NCBI RefSeq assembly: GCF_900099965.1
Contig: NZ_FNDJ01000003.1
Span: 62,001-126,000 of the forward strand
DNA length: 64,000 nt
Origin: Nonomuraea jiangxiensis
Lineage (GTDB): Bacteria > Actinomycetota > Actinomycetes > Streptosporangiales > Streptosporangiaceae
Direction: 5' to 3'
In this document: piece by piece, positions 59,542-64,000 of the stretch
Layout of the letters: the number at the start of each line of letters is the position of its first letter
Numbering within the stretch: the stretch's first letter is position 1
Program-made: the position numbers and the translations under genes
Notes under the pieces: generated by a model
Database searches by the model: none
The model's input: the letters and a program-made list of their open reading frames with translations, nothing else
What the model was told of the DNA's origin: nothing

Positions 59542-60918
59542 ATGGCCTGGCAAGGAGAGGTGGCGGTGCCCGCGCCGCGCCTGGGAGACGAACCCGAGCT
59601 GCTGGCCGCCGCGCAGGCGGGTGACTCGCGGGCCGCGCACCGGCTCGGCAAGCTCTACGCCCAGCACGGCGACCGGGTGGCCGCGCGGCAGTGGTGGGAG
59701 CGGGCCGCCGCGGGCGGCAACGTCGACAGCGCCTACAACCTGGGCATCTGGCACGAGAAGCACGGCAGCCTGGAGCAGGCCGTCTTCTGGTACGAGATCG
59801 CCGCCGGCACCGGCGACACCGAGGCCGCGACCAACCTGGCCACACTCCTGCTGGAGCAGCGGGGCGACGCGGAGCAGGCCAGGACCTGGTTCGAGAGCGC
59901 GGCCAGGGCCGGGTCCTGCGCGGCCGCCCGCCGGGTGGCGCTGATGTGCGAGGACGCGGGCGAACTGGCGGCGGCCCGCGAGTGGCACCGCCAGGCGGCC
60001 GACGACGGCGATCTGGCCTCGGCGCACGACCTCGGCTTCCTGGCCTACTCCTCGGGCGAGGACGCGGAGACCCTGCGCTGGTGGGAATACGCGGCCCGGG
60101 GCGGCCACGCCGACTCCGCCTACTGCATGGGCCTCTACCTGCATGCCAGCCGCGACCCTGAGGGCGCGGAGACCTACTACCGGCTGGCCGCCAAGAGCGA
60201 GCACCCCGGCGCCGCCTCCCGGCTCGGCGGGGTCGCGCTGTCCAGGGGCGACCTGCGCACGGCCCGTGCCTGGTTCGAGCGGGCGGCCGCCGCCGGACGG
60301 GTGGAGGATCAGCGCATGGCCGGGTTCGTCTGCGTGGAGCTGGGCGACAGCACGGCGGCCGGCCACTGGTTCGGCCGGGCGGCGGCCGGCGGCGACGCCG
60401 AGTCGGCCTACGACTACGGCCTGCTGCTCATCGCCGAGTTCGGAGACCTGGCCGCGGGGCAGCACTGGTTCCGGCAGGCGGCGCGGGCCGGGCACCGCGG
60501 GGCCGCCGTGGAGCTGGGCGGGCTGCTGTCGGTGGCGGGAGAGCACGGCGAGGCGCGGGAGTGGCTGGCCGACCCGCCGCCGCCCGCGTGGGGCAGGCCC
60601 GCCGAGCCCGAGCTGACCGCCCGTGCCGAGCTGGCCTCGGCCGCCACCGGCCGCAGGGGCGGCGTGCCGCTGTCCGTGGCCGACCTGACGGAGGTGCTGG
60701 GCACGTGGGACGTGGTGACCAGGCCGTTGCACGACCATTCGGACGTGATCGGCTGGCTGGTGGAGCGCAGCGGGGTGCACGCGAGCGCGATCGAGTACCT
60801 GGCGTCGGTGCGTGGCACGCTGCTGCGCCCGGGCAGCGCGCCATGGCCGGGCGACGGCGAGATCCAGCACGTCCTGGCCACGGCCCGCGACCTGCGGCGC
60901 CGGCTGGGCGTGCAGTGA
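59542..60918 (+). CDS. Sel1/TPR-repeat protein
   Basis: A 458-residue soluble protein made of about ten Sel1-like repeats of roughly 35 residues, for example SAYNLGIWHEKHGSLEQAVFWYEIAAGTGD and SAYDYGLLLIAEFGDLAAGQHWFRQAARAGH. Residues about 375-458 are a separate helical domain with VIGWLVERSGVHASAIEYLASVRGTLLRPG, possibly a protein-binding module. The ATG at 59542 is chosen, since MAWQGEVAVPAPRLGDEPELL begins the folded part. The role is a scaffold; partners are unknown. Confidence 0.88.
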   Translation: MAWQGEVAVPAPRLGDEPELLAAAQAGDSRAAHRLGKLYAQHGDRVAARQWWERAAAGGNVDSAYNLGIWHEKHGSLEQAVFWYEIAAGTGDTEAATNLATLLLEQRGDAEQARTWFESAARAGSCAAARRVALMCEDAGELAAAREWHRQAADDGDLASAHDLGFLAYSSGEDAETLRWWEYAARGGHADSAYCMGLYLHASRDPEGAETYYRLAAKSEHPGAASRLGGVALSRGDLRTARAWFERAAAAGRVEDQRMAGFVCVELGDSTAAGHWFGRAAAGGDAESAYDYGLLLIAEFGDLAAGQHWFRQAARAGHRGAAVELGGLLSVAGEHGEAREWLADPPPPAWGRPAEPELTARAELASAATGRRGGVPLSVADLTEVLGTWDVVTRPLHDHSDVIGWLVERSGVHASAIEYLASVRGTLLRPGSAPWPGDGEIQHVLATARDLRRRLGVQ

Positions 60919-60942
60919 AGGGCACGGCCGTCCGTGCCCTTC
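60917..60942. terminator. Strong bidirectional hairpin
   Basis: An 11-bp perfect stem (60917-60927 with 60932-60942) with a CCGT tetraloop overlaps the Sel1-gene stop and lies between the convergent Sel1 and alanine dehydrogenase genes. Confidence 0.75.
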
Positions 60943-60954
60943 GAGGGCGGCCGG

Positions 60955-62064
60955 TCAGACCAGCTGTGACACCGGCGTGTAGGCCAGCCCGAGCGCCTCG
61001 GCGACCGGCCGGTTGGTCAGCAGGCCGTCATGCGTGTTCAGCCCCCCGGCGAGCGCCGGGTCGGTCCGCAGCGCCTCGTGCCAGCCCTGGTTGGCCAGCT
61101 TGACCGCGTACGGCAGGGTCGCGTTGGTCAGGGCGTAGGTGGAGGTGTTGGCCACCGAGCCCGGCATGTTGGCCACGCAGTAGAAGACCGACCCGTGCAC
61201 CGTGTACGTCGGGTCGTCGTGCGTGGTCGGGCGCGAGTCCTCGAAGCAGCCGCCCTGGTCGATGGCGATGTCCACGAGCACGGAGCCCTGCTTCATGCGC
61301 GAGACCAGGTCGTTGGAGACCAGGGTCGGGGCCTTGGCGCCGGGGATCAGCACCGCGCCGATCACCAGATCGGCCTGCAGCACCTCCTGCTCGATCGCGT
61401 ACGACGTCGAGACCAGCGTCTTGAGCCGGCCCTGGTAGATCGCGTCGATGAAGCGCAAGCGGTCGACGTTCGTGTCGAGCACGGTCACGTCCGCGCCCAT
61501 GCCGACGGCGATCTGGGCGGCGTTCAGGCCGGAGACGCCGCCGCCGATCACGACCACCCTGGCCGGGGCCACGCCGGGCACGCCGCCCGGCAGGACGCCG
61601 CGGCCGCCGTTGAACCGCATCAGGTTGTACGCGCCGACCTGCGGCGCCAGCCGCCCGGCGACCTCGGACATCGGGGCGAGCAGCGGCAGAGCCTTGTCCA
61701 CCTGCACGGTCTCGTAGGCGATGCCGGTCGTCTTCGCGCCGAGCAGCGCGTCCGTGCACGCGCGGGAGGCGGCCAGGTGCAGATACGTGAAGAGCACCAG
61801 GCCCTCGCGCAGCCGGTGGTACTCCTCGGCGATCGGCTCCTTCACCTTGAGCACCATGTCCGCCTGATTCCAGACGGCGTCGGCACTGTCGAGGATCTTC
61901 GCGCCGGCCGACAGATATTCCTCGTCCGTGATGTGCGAGCCCAGGCCCGCCCCGCGCTGGACGATGACGTCGTGGCCGTGGCGCACCAACTCGTGCACGC
62001 CCGCCGGAGTGGCGGCGACACGATATTCGTGGTTCTTCACCTCGGCTGGAACGCCGATCTTCAT
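60955..62064 (-). CDS. ald: Alanine dehydrogenase
   Basis: A 369-residue NAD-dependent enzyme that interconverts L-alanine and pyruvate plus ammonia. [43 protein letters not shown], the NAD site [25 protein letters not shown] and [21 protein letters not shown] are all diagnostic. The ATG at 62064 follows AAAGGACC. It lies 88 bp downstream of a class III aminotransferase on the same strand; the dehydrogenase could regenerate pyruvate from the alanine made by that transaminase. Confidence 0.96.
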   Translation of the reverse strand: MKIGVPAEVKNHEYRVAATPAGVHELVRHGHDVIVQRGAGLGSHITDEEYLSAGAKILDSADAVWNQADMVLKVKEPIAEEYHRLREGLVLFTYLHLAASRACTDALLGAKTTGIAYETVQVDKALPLLAPMSEVAGRLAPQVGAYNLMRFNGGRGVLPGGVPGVAPARVVVIGGGVSGLNAAQIAVGMGADVTVLDTNVDRLRFIDAIYQGRLKTLVSTSYAIEQEVLQADLVIGAVLIPGAKAPTLVSNDLVSRMKQGSVLVDIAIDQGGCFEDSRPTTHDDPTYTVHGSVFYCVANMPGSVANTSTYALTNATLPYAVKLANQGWHEALRTDPALAGGLNTHDGLLTNRPVAEALGLAYTPVSQLV

Positions 62065-62152
62065 GGTGGTGGTCCTTTCAGCGAACCGGCACTTCGTCGT
62101 ACCGGACTGCGGTCTTACGGTGGGCGTCCCGCCGCGGACGGCGGGTCCGCCG

Positions 62153-63535
62153 CTACAAGCGCGCCCACGCCTCGGTGAGCACGTTTCGAAGGATGGAGCC
62201 GATCTCGTCGAACTCCTCGGGGCCCGCAACCAGCGGAGGCGAGAGCTGGATGACGGGGTCGCCCCGGTCGTCGGCGCGGCAGTAGAGGCCCGCGTCGAAC
62301 AGTGCCTTCGACAGGAATCCGCGCAGCAGCCGCTCGGACTCCTCGGCGTTGAAGGTTTCCTTGGTGGACTTGTCCTTGACCAACTCGATGCCCCAGAAAT
62401 AGCCGGAGCCACGCACATCACCGACGATCGGGAGGTCGCGTAGCGCGTCGAGGGTCTGCTTGAACAGCGGCTCATTCTTGGTCACATGGCCGAGCAGGTC
62501 CTCGCGCTCGAAGATGTCGAGGTTGGCCAGGGCCACTGCGGCAGAGACCGGGTGGCCGCCGAAAGTATAGCCGTGCGCGAACATGGTATCGTCGCCCTTG
62601 AACGGCTCGAACAGGCGTTCGTGCGCGATCATGGCGCCGATGGGCGAATAGCCGCTGGTCATTCCCTTGGCGCAGGTGATGATGTCCGGCACGTAGTCGA
62701 ACTTCTGGCCGCCGAACATGGTGCCGAGCCGGCCGAAGGCGCAGATGACCTCGTCGGAGACGAGCAGCACGTCGTACTCGTCGCAGATCTCGCGCAGGCG
62801 CTGGAAGTAGCCGGGCGGGGGCGGGAAACAGCCACCGGCGTTCTGTACGGGCTCGGCGAAGACGGCGGCCACGGTGTCGGGGCCCTCCATCTCGATGGCG
62901 CGGGCCACCCGGTCGGCCGCCCACCGGCCATACTCCTCGGGGGTCATGCCCTTGACGCCGCTGATCTCGTCGGCGCGGTAGTGGTTGGTGTTGGGCACGC
63001 GGACCGAGCCGGGCACGAGGGGCTCGAACATCTGCTTGAACGCGGGGATGCCGGTGATCGACAGTGCGCCCTGCGGGGTGCCGTGGTAGGCGATCTGGCG
63101 GCTGATGACCTTGTGCTTGAGCGGCTTGCCGACGAGCTTGTAATACTGCTTGGCCAGCTTCCACGCGGTCTCCACCGCCTCGCCGCCGCCGGTGGTGAAG
63201 AAGACGCGGTTCAGCTCGCCGGGGGTGTGGGCCGCCAGGCGCTGGGCCAGCTCGGCCGCCTTGGGGTGGGCGTAGGACCAGAGCGGGAAGAAGGCCAGCT
63301 CCTGGGCCTGCTTGGCGGCGGCCTCGGCCAGCTCCTGCCGCCCGTGGCCGACCTGGACCACGAAAAGCCCGGCCAGACCGTCCAGATAGCGCTTTCCGTG
63401 GATGTCGTAGACGTACGATCCCTCACCGCGCACGATGGTCGGGATCTCGGACTGCTGGTAGGCGCTGTGCCTGGTGAAGTGCAACCACAGGTGGTCCTGA
63501 GCGGCCTTCAGGACGTCGTTTTCCGGCTGCGTCAT
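62153..63535 (-). CDS. Class III PLP-dependent aminotransferase
   Basis: A 460-residue omega-aminotransferase. GEGSYVYDIHGKRYLDGLAGLFV, FTTGGGEAVETAWKLAKQYY, YHGTPQGALSITG, LLVSDEVICAFGR and the PLP lysine in CAKGMTSGYSPIGAM are present, and YTFGGHPVSAAVALANLDIF follows. This subgroup uses pyruvate or 2-oxoglutarate with amines such as beta-alanine, GABA or putrescine. Coupling with alanine dehydrogenase favours pyruvate as amino acceptor. The start ATG at 63535 follows AGGGAAGAT. Confidence 0.93.
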   Translation of the reverse strand: MTQPENDVLKAAQDHLWLHFTRHSAYQQSEIPTIVRGEGSYVYDIHGKRYLDGLAGLFVVQVGHGRQELAEAAAKQAQELAFFPLWSYAHPKAAELAQRLAAHTPGELNRVFFTTGGGEAVETAWKLAKQYYKLVGKPLKHKVISRQIAYHGTPQGALSITGIPAFKQMFEPLVPGSVRVPNTNHYRADEISGVKGMTPEEYGRWAADRVARAIEMEGPDTVAAVFAEPVQNAGGCFPPPPGYFQRLREICDEYDVLLVSDEVICAFGRLGTMFGGQKFDYVPDIITCAKGMTSGYSPIGAMIAHERLFEPFKGDDTMFAHGYTFGGHPVSAAVALANLDIFEREDLLGHVTKNEPLFKQTLDALRDLPIVGDVRGSGYFWGIELVKDKSTKETFNAEESERLLRGFLSKALFDAGLYCRADDRGDPVIQLSPPLVAGPEEFDEIGSILRNVLTEAWARL

Positions 63536-63796
63536 GGTTATCTTCCCTTGTGTCTGAACTCCCCACAGTCTGCATGTTCACCTGAGCTTTGCCAAGCGAA
63601 TCGGTAGCAACACTATGCAAGATAATCGAGATCCGCAGAACCGCTCTGTAACGGCGACGAAATCCGCACGCGGGTCGGTCGGTCTACGCGCGCCGGGAAC
63701 CGGTGTGGTGCAATGAGGAGCAAATTGCCGAGAACTGGAGCTCCACGGTGCAGACCTGTGGAGAGCCGCTGAGAACAACCCCCGGGGGACCTTCCC
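63536..63796. promoter_or_regulatory. Divergent promoter region, aminotransferase / M20 peptidase
   Basis: A 261-bp, relatively AT-rich gap between divergent genes with no gene of its own. CTCCAC (63741-63746) and GTGGAG (63758-63763) form an inverted repeat, and GCAAT/ATTGC lies just to its left. Either could bind a regulator, but no assignment is possible. Confidence 0.4.
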
Positions 63797-64000
63797 GTGA
63801 CTCCTGACCAGATCGAGAGCGCTGTCGCCGCCGCGATGCCTCAGGCCGTCGAAGAGCTCAAGCGCCTGGCCGCCATCCCTTCCGTGGCCTTTCCCGGACA
63901 TCCGGAGGAGCCGGTCTTCGCCGCCGCCGCGATGACCGAGGAGCTGCTGCGCTCCGTCGGCCTGCCGCACGTCCAGCAGGTCGCGGTGGAGGGCAGCTTC
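63797..64000 (+). CDS. M20-family dipeptidase/carboxypeptidase (N-terminal part, cut by window edge)
   Basis: Sixty-eight codons are present from a GTG at 63797, with GGGGGACC upstream as the ribosome site. The N-terminus TPDQIESAVAAAMPQAVEEL, KRLAAIPSVAFPGHP and AMTEELLRSVGLPHV is the standard lead-in of M20 metallopeptidases, such as dipeptidases of the CNDP group, before the catalytic HxD site (outside the window). It is divergent from the aminotransferase gene. Confidence 0.8.
   Translation, partial: MTPDQIESAVAAAMPQAVEELKRLAAIPSVAFPGHPEEPVFAAAAMTEELLRSVGLPHVQQVAVEGSF

Overview
This 64 kb window is very GC-rich chromosomal DNA with a high proportion of GTG starts, several probably leaderless genes and many ATGA overlaps between co-transcribed genes. 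Gene content (Cox-type molybdenum hydroxylase subunits, large LuxR-type ATPase regulators, XRE regulators, TROVE, SURF1/DUF3817, Ser/Thr-kinase-like and secreted hydrolase genes) points to a filamentous actinobacterium, most likely of the Streptosporangiaceae (Nonomuraea-like). That placement is inferred, not read from a marker. No rRNA, tRNA, CRISPR array, integrase, transposase or phage gene was recognised. Both edges cut genes: a TetR regulator on the left and an M20 peptidase on the right.

Layout. 0-3.9 kb: TetR/hydrolase pair with a double operator, ArsR regulator, SRPBCC protein, acetamidase, secreted BP74-like protein. 3.9-7.5 kb: two tandem universal stress proteins, a DUF305 lipoprotein and an NlpC/P60 cell-wall hydrolase. 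7.5-16 kb: methyltransferases, secreted glycerophosphodiesterase, phosphoesterase, a TROVE (Ro60-like) protein preceded by a structured intergenic segment that could be a Y-type RNA, acyl-CoA synthetase and an orphan histidine kinase. 16-20 kb: XRE regulator, FAD and 2Fe-2S subunits of a molybdenum hydroxylase without its catalytic subunit, and a secreted tripeptidyl-peptidase-like hydrolase. 20-26 kb: fused SecDF with a small secreted partner, Rrf2 regulator with a TauE/SafE permease and a clear operator, and a GH10 xylanase with a palindromic operator. 25.6-28 kb: glpF-glpK. 28-33 kb: proline/glutamine-rich membrane protein, LuxR-type ATPase regulator, LysE exporter. 33-37.3 kb: a four-gene operon for D-amino acid turnover that includes an unrecognised TIM-barrel-like protein. 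37.3-41.2 kb: response regulator plus a histidine kinase fused in frame to a DUF4173-like membrane protein, with a strong Shine-Dalgarno at the fusion point. 41.2-45 kb: arylamine N-acetyltransferase, double pseudokinase, small membrane proteins, DUF3817, SURF1. 45-50 kb: Baeyer-Villiger-type monooxygenase, gamma-glutamyltransferase, NarL-type two-component pair. 50-54 kb: a double PQQ-like propeller protein with a DUF3558-like insert and its membrane partner. 54-57.8 kb: ArsR/VOC/SRPBCC/YciI group, a leaderless HTH-Clp_N pair under twin operators, methyltransferase and VOC protein. 57.9-59.5 kb: SHOCT, Cys-rich and cupredoxin-fused membrane proteins. 59.5-64 kb: Sel1-repeat protein, alanine dehydrogenase with a class-III aminotransferase, M20 peptidase.

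The loci most deserving follow-up are the TROVE gene with its upstream structured RNA candidate, the kinase-DUF4173 fusion with internal translation start, the double pseudokinase, the propeller/DUF3558 two-gene unit, and the HTH-Clp_N pair whose promoter is built from two copies of an 18-bp element.
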